In this document: one piece after another, positions 12,150-21,559 of the stretch
How positions within the stretch are numbered: position 1 is the first letter of the stretch
Layout of the letters: every line of letters begins with the position of its first letter
Source: Blasia pusilla
Taxonomy: Eukaryota > Marchantiophyta > Marchantiopsida > Blasiales
Direction of reading: 5' to 3'
Assembly (NCBI GenBank): GCA_050084515.1
Contig: CM114274.1
Coordinates: 36,952,001 to 37,016,000 of the forward strand
DNA: 64,000 bases
Notes under the pieces: model-generated
Database searches by the model: none
The model's input: the letters and a program-made list of their open reading frames with translations, nothing else
Told to the model about the DNA's origin: nothing
Translations under genes and position numbers: made by a program

Positions 12150-12480
12150 TTGGTGAGTCCTGGAGGTAGAGCTTTTAGTCTGCCACGCGTCTTGTTGGAT
12201 TCAGGAGCGCAACCCCTGATGTTGGGGAAAGCGTTATTCAAAGGACATGGCTTGACGAGAGCTGATGTGGAGCGTTGTCCATTCCAGATACATAAATCCT
12301 TGGGTGGAGTGAGTACCATAGAATATATCACCCGATAGGAGGTCATGGTGAGGATTCGCCCGTGACATCCTGCATATGAGTCCGTGGTGTGAGCCAAGGC
12401 GATAGTGACTGATGTAGAGTCCTACGACGTCTTGGTTGGTGGAGCAGTGTAATACCTGATGGGGTTTTCCCTGGATTACT
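12150..12480 (+). pseudogene. Retropepsin (aspartic protease) domain of gypsy copy 1
   Basis: The frame 12060-12338 contains VLLDSGAQPLML (about 12190-12225), the D-S/T-G-A active-site loop of retroviral-type aspartic proteases, preceded by a hydrophobic strand as usual. After a stop at 12337 the frame continues as a degraded segment matching copy 2, including SYDVLVGGAV near 12420-12450, which resembles the second half of retropepsins. In the family this enzyme cuts the Gag-Pol polyprotein. Confidence 0.65.
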
Positions 12481-12889
12481 TGGAGGAGTTAGCATCCTAT
12501 AGAACAGGATGGCAGTTAGGTGATGGGTGCCTTAGCTCATTACCGGTTCGATTCACATGTGGAGTGATCGAGCGACAGCCATGAGAGGTGGCGACCTTAG
12601 CAGCATTTAGTAGCGCCATCACTTGGCCTAGTGATTTGACTAGGGACATGTTCATATAGAGGATACGCCCGTTTTTTATATTTCTATGGAGAGGAGTGTC
12701 ATGGTCGCCGCATCAGTCCTTGGAGAAGACATGCCGCTTTGGGGCTCGACTGAGGAGCTTCGACGCTTAGCCATTGAGCATGTGCATACCACGTGGAGCG
12801 AGACGTTTGCACAGGAGCGTGACGGGTTAGAGGTACCCAAGGTAGTCGAGAGTGCTATGATGACGCCCTTGGACACCACAACCATTGTG

Positions 12890-13860
12890 TGGCGCATCCT
12901 GAAGGAGGGTATTTGGGTGTTGGATCTCTTTGGAGAAATCAACACTAGGTTAGCTGTTGTTTTGCAAGCAGTAGTACACGTGCAGTAGTACCTGTATGTG
13001 GAGATTGATGATGTTGCAAGGCGCGCTTCACTTCATCATGTGGCGCAGTTATGCCTTGTTGTTAGCGTCCGCCATCCACGGTTACCAGAGTTCCCTACCA
13101 TAGGACATTTCATTGCTGGGGCGCCGGACTTGGAGCGGGTAGGGACCATAGACTTGATCATTGCTGGTTGGTCGTGTAAGGGCCAATTGAATGTTGGACG
13201 AGGTAGCAGTTTAGCTGACACTCGGTCCAGGTTGTTTTGGGAGATGATGCAGACCTTGCGACATTCATAGGAGCATCAACCTCGTTCTTCAACTTATATT
13301 TTGGAGAATGTGGTGATTTTTGGGTGATTCGAGATCTTGCGTGGTGACGTGCACATAAAGTGCGTGCATGGATCGGCCTGACAGTGTTGTTAGATGTAGC
13401 AAGTGTAGGTTCTAGAGCACACTAACCGCGTCTTTCGTGGACCAACTTGGTCCCACACGAGGTGTTGCGGAGGGCATATGCGCGAGTGGAGCGCCCTCCC
13501 AGATGTTGGTGGATTCCATATTGGATCCGGCCGTCGATCACAAGGAGTACGACACAATAATCGAACACCGTTGACTCTGGTCAATAGGATTGGCATGCCA
13601 CGGGTAGCCTTTCTCACCTTGGTGAGTTTTCCCTCTTCCTATGCATTCAAGGAGGCCGTACCTAGTTTGGTTTGGGATGACCAAGGATAGCGGTTGGTGG
13701 ATCACAACGTCGATGAGCGAGAGCGAGCAATGGTATTCCCCACAGGAGTGACGGCCGTACGACATCCGTACCGTCACTATCAGAGGCATCATGACATCAT
13801 GTCTTGGGTCAAGCGATGGACATGAATTGCTTGACATGGATTTTCAGCTTAAGAGTAGGT
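12890..13860 (+). pseudogene. C5 cytosine DNA methyltransferase domain of gypsy copy 1
   Basis: About 320 codons carry the C5-methyltransferase motifs in canonical order. Motif I: WVLDLFGEI (12914-12940; the usual GG is GE). Motif IV: DLIIAGWSCKG, with the catalytic Cys codon at 13175-13177 (consensus PCQ is SCK here, PCQ in copy 2), then GRGSSLADTRSRLFWEM. Motif VI: YILENV near 13297-13314. A GSRAHR-like segment near 13410-13430 precedes the target-recognition region. Motif VIII: TLVSFPSSYAF (about 13617-13650). Motif IX: DERERAMVFPTGVTAV (about 13712-13758). Motif X: LGQAMDMNCLTWIFSL (about 13804-13850). Family knowledge: the enzyme flips cytosine and transfers methyl from S-adenosylmethionine; the RLFWE, GSRAHR and ERAM.FP features remind me most of the DNMT3/DRM group. 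Premature stops (for example 12987-12989) and frameshifts make this copy inactive. Confidence 0.85.
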
Positions 13861-14189
13861 GAGCAACTTTTTTTGCAGATGCGACGGATCACAATTGTTG
13901 CATTGGTGCTACCGAGACGGTTGAGTCAGTGGATGGGGCCGAGACCCGAGGAGATCGACACACCAAGGGTGATCGGGAGAGACACCCTTGGACTTCTTGG
14001 GATGTTTTGCAAGTATGCTAGGAGATGATAGCCACAACATCAAGGATGGTATCGGGTACTGCACATGGAGATTTGATTTTGCAGTTGGCTCGAGAGGAGT
14101 AGTTGAGTGATGTTGTTCGAGACAGGGTTGCACCATAGCAACCACCTACACTCGCGCCAAATATTCCTACCGTAGTCACGATGGAGACT

Positions 14190-15110
14190 TGGGAGCCACA
14201 TATGGGCCTTAAGTTGAAAAGAGGAGAGTGGCGCCAAATACATCAGTTTGTGAGGAGTTATAGGAGTTTTTCTTTCATTTAGTATGCATGGTTTGGGTAC
14301 GCTCAAGGGTGCGCAGGGATCCGCATTCAGTTGGCAAGTGACACGCCGATCTTCCAAAAATCCTACAGGTACAGTGACATGAAGAGGGCTCTAATTCAAA
14401 GTAGGAGCCAAGACTTGGTTGGACCAAGACTAGTGGAGATGTCGCATGGAGAGTATCCATCTGCCACTGTCACGCCCGCCAAGAAGGATGTTCATGGAAA
14501 CTAGACGGAGAGGCGGATATGTTGAGATTATCGACCTATCAATCGGGCAGAAAAAGTCCGATAGGTATGCCATGCCTATCCCTGAGGAGATCTTTGATGC
14601 TATTGGGCATGTAAAGGTCTTCAATTTGTTAGATCTTTGAGCCGGATATCATCAGTTGCCTATCAGATTGGAGGACAGGCAGAAGATGGCATTTAGGGCA
14701 TCAAACCTCATGGAAAGGATTGTTTGTACCAGTGCAATTCTTACCATTTGGGTTAAGGAATGCTCTAAGCTGAGTTTCAGAGGCTCATGGATAGGATCTT
14801 GGCAGGTTTGGATTTTGCTATGTGTTATATTGATGACATTGTAGTCTTTAGCGCCACGGTTGAGGAGCATGAGCGACATCTAGATGAGGTATTTTGACGA
14901 TTGCAGTTACATGGGCTGAAGCTACATCCAGGCAAGTGCCGTTTTTCTACGACCATATTGAGTACCTGAGTCATACAATATATCCAGGGGGCCTTCGTGT
15001 GCAACAGACAAAGGTAGAGGTTATTTCACGCATTCTACACCTTGCAGATGTGAGTCGAGTTTGAGCATTTATGGGATTGGCAAACTTCTATCGACGATAC
15101 GTCATGGGTT
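14190..15110 (+). pseudogene. Reverse transcriptase domain of gypsy copy 1
   Basis: Ty3/gypsy RT blocks are readable across three frames: DYRPINR near 14530 with an in-frame stop just before it, RYAMPIPEEIFDAIGHVKVF (14562-14620), a broken LDL-stop-AGYHQLPIRLEDRQKMAF (about 14630-14695), MDRILAG (14789-14810) and the catalytic YIDD (14826-14837) inside FAMCYIDDIVVFSATVEEHE. Then LQLHGLKLHPGKC (about 14901-14940) and LANFYRRYV near 15080 (connection region). The YIDD aspartates survive, but at least two stops and two frameshifts destroy the ORF. The enzyme would copy element RNA into cDNA. Confidence 0.85.
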
Positions 15111-15139
15111 TCAATTCGATTGCGCAGCCGCTAACCTTG

Positions 15140-15600
15140 CTGACCAAGGTGGATCAGGAGTGGCATTGGGGATGAGCATGAGAGAGCATTTCAACTACTA
15201 AAGGAGGGATTGACGTCCGTGCTCATATTGAGGAGACTGATCAAGGGGCATCCTTTCCAGTTGCATACCGAGTGGAGCATGTAGGGGCTTGGAGCCGTGC
15301 TCACCTAGCATGACAATGATGGTACAGAGTTTGTGGTGGCTTACGCTAGTCGCTCAAACAACACTGCAAAGGCGAAGTATAACTCGTATGAGGGTGACTG
15401 CTTGGCTGTGGTGTGGGTTGTCATACATTTCATGTGTTATTTATTCGGCAACCCCCTTTACCATCATTATTGATCATCAGCCACTTAAGTGGTTGATGGA
15501 GTCCGACAAGCTTACAAGGAATCTTGCGATATGGGCTCTTCTGTTGCAGGAGTATGACTTGCAAATGGTTTGAGCCATAATCCATGCTCGAGTCATAGAG
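15140..15600 (+). pseudogene. RNase H domain of gypsy copy 1
   Basis: After HPFQLHTEWS (about 15248-15277) come LGAVLT, a stop and HDNDGTEFVVAYASRS, with the DCLAVVW block near 15400-15420 and FTIIIDHQPLKWLM (15458-15500). These are the expected RNase H blocks of Ty3/gypsy polyproteins (H-DG-x-EF-x-VAYASR, then DHxPLxWL). The first catalytic Asp region is altered (HTEWS where HTDWS is usual) and frames change at about 15290 and 15430. Confidence 0.75.
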
Positions 15601-15639
15601 ATGCGACTGAAGCTCGATGGCATGGAGAGAGTGATGAGG

Positions 15640-15792
15640 ACGCATGCCAAGATGGCACGCGTTAGCCTATTTGGGATTCTTGGCTATGGAGATTGGGACC
15701 TCCAGTTGTCGTGTCTGGAGATGGGGTACAGATTCTGCAAGCAGGCATCCTTAGCGTCTTTCTCACCGTACTTGCTTTTGTATTTTTTCTAA
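15640..15792 (+). pseudogene. Integrase C-terminal stump of gypsy copy 1
   Basis: The reading frame 15601-15792 ends with YGDWDLQLSCLEMGYRFCKQ and a SFSPYLLL block, which matches the GDWDLHLP...MGYKFSMQ...SSSPYLLLYG segment of copy 3 (about 32827-32925). In gypsy integrases this segment lies just after the catalytic core. The zinc-binding and DDE parts expected between RNase H and this block are missing, so an internal deletion of roughly 1 kb or more has occurred. Sequence beyond 15792 is unrelated AT-rich DNA. Confidence 0.6.
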
Positions 15793-17640
15793 TTATTCCA
15801 CTGTTTTCTCTTATTGTACATCTAGGATCAACCATTATAATATAAAGAATTTTATTTATGAACGAAGAAAAACATTTTCCCTTCCACTCATTAATTTTCT
15901 CTACCCATCTAATAGGAATTTTTAAGGGAAAAGATTCAAACAATTTGTTTTTTTCTCTTCATATCCCAATATTTTGTCTTATTATCCATATAGGGTTTAT
16001 TTAGTATAAATAAATATATGATTCTAATCCTATTTTAAAAAAGTCGACTTGATTTATATTTCGGTTAATTGATTAATTATGACTTGTTTAAAGTCAAAAA
16101 TAAAATATTGAAATCTTCCAAACTTATTTAATTAAAAATAATAATTATATCTTCATTGGAAATAATTTCATACTTTAAAAATATATTTTATCTGGAAAAG
16201 TATATGGAAAATTATGTGTCACTTTAGAAAGTCTTAGCCATCCCCCACTAAATCAGGATTTCCTTTTTAAGCCAAATATTAAAACTAATCGTGAGATTGG
16301 TCATGTAAATGCTTGAGATATTTTCTATTGAACCAATATTTTCATACGCTACAAGATTTTGGAGGATTTCACTCATAGTCAATTCAATTAAATTTAGGGT
16401 ATCCCTAATCTTAAATGACAAATTTTCTCAACTCAATCAAGGTACCCCTACATCGAATTTAGAATATTGTTTGTTATCTTGCTTAGGATTTAGGGTTTAG
16501 AAAATCCTACGTTTAATAAGAGTGATATATATAAAGTGTTTTAAGTTGATACCTTTGAGTAGTCTCGCTTCTTTTAAGATATGTTAAAATCTATTATCTA
16601 AATTGTATGATCACCTTTTTCATTTGAGACTCCTGTATTTGCCACCAAGAAGGTTGGTATTTTGTTCATTCTACAACTAAAACTGAATTTCAATAGAACT
16701 ATCTACAAATGTTTTCTATTTAGGATGATTGAGACATTATTAACTCAATTAAGAAGAATGCATGAAACAATATATACGATATGTATCTATAAATATTTTG
16801 ATCACTACTATATTATCTTATGATCAAAATTACTCATGGAATTTTTAGAATATTACAAAAATCTTGACTTCCACAAGTTATGATCCAAAATGCAGATGGC
16901 ATGTATTCATATAGGAGAGGAAACATTCAAACTATAATATGGTTGACTAGTTTGATTTTCAATGACACGACACTAGAAATTCAAGATGACACGTGTCACT
17001 GAGATACCATTGGTTCTAGAAAACCCACCTAAATTGGGTAGTAAAAGAGCATGTCCTCGGAATAAAATAATAAAAAAACTAATTTCTATAATATATTACC
17101 AGAGCATCATTTGAGTTCCAGTAAATCTAAATAGCACTTAACATCACAAGACATTCCCATGTCTTGTGATGTTAAGTTCTTTCAATACGGAGACAAATGA
17201 AAGGAGAGACTACTTATGTCCATAGGACACTACTCTTCTCTAAAGTGATGAGAGTGGGGTCTCAATTTTCTTGATATCATGTGCTCCTGGAAATATCATT
17301 TAGTCCAAAAAGTAGATATCTTATTGGGAAGAATCCGACATTCCTTTTGTCGTGATTTGCACTTGGAAACAATTCAAAAATTTGAATCCCTTTTCCAAGA
17401 AAATGTTTAGGTTTGTTCCCATGGGAAAAAGTATTATAGAAGGTCCAAAAGAGGGACCAGAGAGACGTAGTTATTTATTATTTATTTCTCTCGGATTCTT
17501 TTTCTTTTCCATAGAGAGAAAAACCAGCATTATCTAAAAGAAGAAATGGAAAGAATGGGGGGGGGCCGAGAAACCAACATTCCTCAAATGATAACAAATT
17601 AAAAGTGGGAAATCGAAATGATATTGAATGGGAGAAACTA
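15793..17640. other. AT-rich intergenic DNA
   Basis: No supported gene. Short ORFs at 16309-16500 and 17352-17537 look like chance. A perfect hairpin lies at 17136-17177 (listed separately), and a GACACGTGTCAC G-box sequence occurs near 16985-16997, similar to the one at 4047. Confidence 0.45.
17136..17177. repeat. Perfect 19-bp hairpin
   Basis: The arm ACTTAACATCACAAGACAT (17136-17154) is exactly reverse-complementary to 17159-17177, with a TCCC loop. No mismatches, in otherwise decaying AT-rich DNA, so it is young or conserved. It could be a fold-back element remnant or a small-RNA hairpin; nothing else supports either. Confidence 0.85.
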
Positions 17641-18330
17641 GAAATTAATTAATTAATAATCGGGAGCTGAGGCCGCCGTACTTGAGGTGGGCGGGGTTTC
17701 CTGTTGGGGACGTACAGTAGGTCTTGACACGGTAGCTTTGTCGCAGCCAACGGCCCTGAGGTGGGGCCGGACCTCCAGGGCCCGTCGGGTACCGTCCAGG
17801 TGTGGCTTTGAAGAAGAGGGCGGAAGGACTGCAAGCGGCCTTTAATGCCTTTACGACCGTAGGGAGTAGCCTGTAGGAGGAATCTTTGAGGGGGACCTAT
17901 ATTTGTCGACACATTGTCAGGTGGTGATTTGTCAGCAGAGCCTTACACTGTCAGTCGTCAGATGTCAACATCGAGGGCGCCAACGTAGTGATCATTGGGG
18001 TGACGTCCAAGAACGCATGTTTTACTTTTCTTTATCTTGCGTCAGAGGCGCCTCGCATTTCCGCCCGTCCGATCTCCCATCGCGTGCTCGTCGATTTCCA
18101 TGTCTAGATGAAGGTCCCCCGAGCCCTCTTCTACCCCGCGCCCGCCCGCGGGGGCCGAGGGCGGGGTGACAACGACCGCTGCGATCGATAATAATAATGT
18201 CCCCGCGCCCTCGCCCCCGACCCCGCCCCCGCCCTCGCCCTATGCCCTAAGCGTGCTTATTTATTCACACGATCGCTAATCACTTGTCTGATAACTTCAG
18301 CAAACTTCGCATTTCCGCTCGTCCTCCCCT
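17641..18330. other. GC- and CpG-rich island in AT-rich DNA
   Basis: About 690 bases are sharply richer in G, C and CpG than either flank. The island holds no convincing ORF: the 87- and 88-residue frames on opposite strands (17649-17912 and 17903-18169) lack motifs. A phrase CGCATTTCCGC(C/T)CGTCC occurs twice (about 18054 and 18308). It may be a CpG-rich promoter of an unseen gene, the GC-rich leader of an unrelated element, or foreign DNA. I cannot decide between these. Confidence 0.4.
18199..18240 (-). repeat. Potential G-quadruplex tract (G-runs on minus strand)
   Basis: The plus strand reads CCCC, CCC, CCCCC, CCCC, CCCCC, CCC, CCC in runs separated by one to three bases, so the minus strand has seven closely spaced runs of three or more G. 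This satisfies the usual intramolecular G-quadruplex pattern. It sits at the right side of the CpG-rich island. Confidence 0.6.
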
Positions 18331-18825
18331 TTCCAATTCCACAACATTTAAATTAGTTTAAAATAGATAGACAGTAATCATTAGTAATCGTAATTACGAA
18401 GTCGCTCATGAGTGTGTGATTACTTCGTCTATCTATTTATAACTTCGAGTTTTTTTCCAGTTATTGCATCTTTTATAAGGAAATTGTAATATTCATTTTG
18501 TTATAAAAGTAGACTTTAAAAAAATAAAATTTCATCACATTTCATACCAAGAATCGAAAATGCTAAAGAAAATTCTAAAGAAAGTTTATTATTTTTTATT
18601 ATTTTTTATTGTTTTAGAATTTAAATATATTGAAATTAAATATTAAGGATAAGATATTTGTATTAAGAGTGCGTTTTTATGTTAGCATTAGTAAAGTTAT
18701 AGGTCATGCAAGGAAAATAAAAAAGTGTTTGAAAAACTAATATATAGCTCTTGAAGGGAAAATGTTAATGATGATACATATGAATTCAAATTTTTTTCCT
18801 TGTTGTCCTTATCATATGATTGTTT
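18331..18825. other. AT-rich DNA, no gene seen
   Basis: Low-complexity A/T sequence. Around 18358-18445 an imperfect inverted pair (AATAGATAGACA against TCTATCTATTT) is visible. No ORF or recognised element. Confidence 0.4.
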
Positions 18826-19006
18826 TTTTGGTTGCCCAATTGTCACATGTCAAGTAGAGAGGTGTTTGCAAATCAAAAAAACACTCTCCCATAGTAATAT
18901 ATATCAGTACGAGTTTTTGGTTGCCCAATTGTCACATGTCAAGTAGAGAGGTGTTTGCAAATAAAAAAAACACTCTCCCATAGTAATATATATCAGTATG
19001 AGTTTG
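18826..19006. repeat. 89-bp tandem duplication
   Basis: The block beginning GGTTGCCCAATTGTCACATG near 18830 is repeated at 18919 with a period of 89 bases and only a few differences (CAAATCAAAAAAAC versus CAAATAAAAAAAAC; CAGTACGAG versus CAGTATGAG). High identity means the duplication is recent compared with the surrounding decay. Confidence 0.9.
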
Positions 19007-20434
19007 TATGATACATGAATTTGATGATGAGAAATTTGAACTCTTATCATTAAAATTTATGTAGGAGTGTAATTGTGGACTCCAGTCCAACTCATCCCAA
19101 ATTAATTATCAAATTTTAATTAACCAAAAAAATATTTTGTTATCACATCATGGTTTAAAAATGAGATGGTTGAAATACCAATCCATCAATAGAAGGAAAA
19201 TGTAGAAATTTGCAACAATGATCAACATTGAGAGACCTCCGAAAAAGAGAGAGGGAAAATGGTATTTAGAGGACTTACAACTTAATTAATATCCTCCTTA
19301 TAGTTGAACATGGCATACACATACACATTGCAATAAGATCTATATGAGAAATGCATAAAATGAAATAAAATATGGCAAACATGGCTACATGCACACTAAA
19401 TGATTCAGAACGCTATCAATATACATCTATCCTACTTTGTGAGGGAAATGAAACTCTAATAACCTAACTCCAACCAAATATAAGAAAGATAAGTGTTTCC
19501 TAGTTGAACATTGGAAGGATGGCTCTTCAAGACAATCCCCTTACCCCATACATCCTTGAGAAGCGTTAGAATAGGACATCGATCCTCACTTCCCTTTCCG
19601 AAAAGAGAAGCAAAAATGGTGACTTGTACATAATATTCATCACTTGATCTTTCAACAAGTCAACATATTATGGTGTCACATAACTTTAAATAGACGCACC
19701 CTCGAGACACATGAGCATATATATAATATTTTATTTGAAATTCTCGTTGGATGAGCGAGAGAGCACAACATGGCACTAACCTAAAAGATCGGGAATAATG
19801 TATATACAATCTGGCTGTGGGATACCTCTATGTTGTCTTTAGTTGGCTTGTTTAGACACCTTTGAGCCTATATCAACAATACATCTTCTCGATATAAGGC
19901 CTTTGGTTTGAGATGCCTTTAAGCTAAGATAGGGGAGGGAATATGAAGGAGGGGAGGAGTTAATGGAAAATAATTAAGGGATATGAAGGGATGAATTAAA
20001 TTGAGGAAAAATAATTAAGGGAAGAGATTGTTTTCTGGTCTTTTATTTCAAAAAATAAAGGAGTAGAGGTTACGTGAAGTGTGTGGGATCAACGAGTTGG
20101 GGGCGAATTTAATTATTTTATAAATTGAGAGGGTTAAAGTTAAAAACTAATCATGCAACATTTATTCTTCTTAAGTTTTTTATTTCCCTTAAATTTTGAA
20201 CATTTCTTTTTTCCGATATTAGGATAGAAAATGTTTATTTCAAATTAAAAATCCTACAATTTAATCCTTTCTTTTTTTTAAATCAAGAATATGAAAAAAG
20301 TTATCTTTGTATAATATATCGTGCATTCTTACCTAACCTCTTTCTTTTATGATCTCCTTTCGTATTTTTTATAGTCTTTTCTAGATTTATTAGATTGATT
20401 TTTACGGCTCTAACATAAACTTCTCATTTTTTTT
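19007..20434. other. AT-rich intergenic DNA
   Basis: No supported ORF or element. 19900-20100 is relatively purine-rich. Nothing else was identified. Confidence 0.4.
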
Positions 20435-20640
20435 CTCATCATCTAGATTATCCACATGTCCATCATCCATGTGTATTATAGCTCTTACATATACTCGTGT
20501 TTTTATTTCTCATCATCCAGGCTATCCACGTGTCCATCACCCATGTGTATTACAGCTCTTACATATACTCGTGCTTTTATTTCTCATCATCTAGGCTATC
20601 CACGTGTCCATCACGCGGGTGTATTGATTACTTCCCCCCC
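20435..20640. repeat. 74-bp tandem array (three units) with CACGTG-containing core
   Basis: Units start at 20435, 20509 and 20583 with the phrase CTCATCATC(T/C)AG, followed by (G/A)TTATCCACATGTCC or GCTATCCACGTGTCC and CATCA(T/C)CCATGTGTATTA. The third unit is partial and runs into a poly-C stretch (20632-20650). ORFs across the array (20456-20665 and 20497-20688) are products of the repeat. The same core occurs in the array at 34740-35590. Confidence 0.85.
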
Positions 20641-21559
20641 CTCCCCCCCCTCCTCAAAGGGCTGAACATTGATTTTCATCTCCTGTAAAGTTTGTTTTTT
20701 TCTCACAACATTTTTCTATTTTCTGCTTATTCTCTTCTCTTCTTTAACTTTCATTTTAAAAACGTACATTGCACCAACATCTTAGTATTCTTTATGAATA
20801 TTAGAGAGTATTTTAAAAGCTTTTCCTCTCATGGCTTTTATTACCACTTAGTAAGAATACATTAAAGTTATATAAGGAAAGCTTTAGTATCCCATCCCAT
20901 CACATGAATTTCAATAAATAATATGGGGTTTGATATGCTCCGCTAACGAGAATTTGAACAATTCCATGAAGAATACATTTTGTTATATTATCCAAGGTTA
21001 CAAAGCAAGATTGAAAATCACCTATAAAATAATAGTGAATGACATGTGTTTTCCACTTCTTGTTGTATATGATTTGTATACGTTTAGTTGACCTTGCACA
21101 ATTGGTGAAGGAATATCAACCTTGTTATTTCAAGATAAGGTGCACGGAGTTTAACTGTGAGGAAAGTCTTTTCTAACTGGGATGGAGCTTTATAAAAGAG
21201 GAAATATGGGATGTTGTGTATGAGACCAACATTTACAAAAGTAGATGCATGACACTTTTATAAACCTCCTCTCTTATTTGGGGAATTAATTTTTTTGTTA
21301 AATTTCCCGTCTTAATAAACACAAAGAGAGATTGAACAAGTTCTCATGATGCTTAACATGACTTTAATTCATCAAAGATAGCATTTTGCTTGATAAATCA
21401 TCTTATACTTATATTCCTTGATTTCAATAGCATGGCCAAAACAACAAATCTTTTGATTTTATGATATAATAGTTAACACATTTCAATATGAATATAAAGA
21501 TAAAAATGTAATCAAATACTCTTAGAAATAAAAAGTTATAGGCTTATTGCATGTGAAGA
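20641..21559. other. AT-rich intergenic DNA
   Basis: A poly-C tract at 20632-20650 is followed by AT-rich sequence without recognised coding potential. Confidence 0.4.

Larger units (their letters stand above)
7985..15792 (+). mobile_element. Ty3/gypsy retrotransposon with DNA methyltransferase, copy 1 (degenerate)
   Basis: Reading left to right: partial 5' LTR and leader (7985-about 9900), gag (about 10000-11290), retropepsin (about 12150-12480), C5 cytosine methyltransferase (12890-13860), reverse transcriptase (about 14190-15110), RNase H (about 15140-15600) and a stump of the integrase C-terminal part (about 15640-15792). No 3' LTR follows. Stops and frameshifts are scattered throughout, so this copy is dead. 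Copy 2 (58388-64000) matches it from the LTR through the methyltransferase, and copy 3 (31911-34020) matches it from the end of the RT. The integrase is largely deleted: the sequence jumps from RNase H to a GDWDLQLS block that also occurs near 32830 in copy 3. Placement of a methyltransferase between protease and reverse transcriptase is the defining feature. Confidence 0.85.

Noticed and set aside
20456-20688. Two overlapping ORFs with repeated Tyr/Ser motifs
   Set aside because: Both are products of the 74-bp tandem array, whose period is not a multiple of three, so the frame shifts between units.
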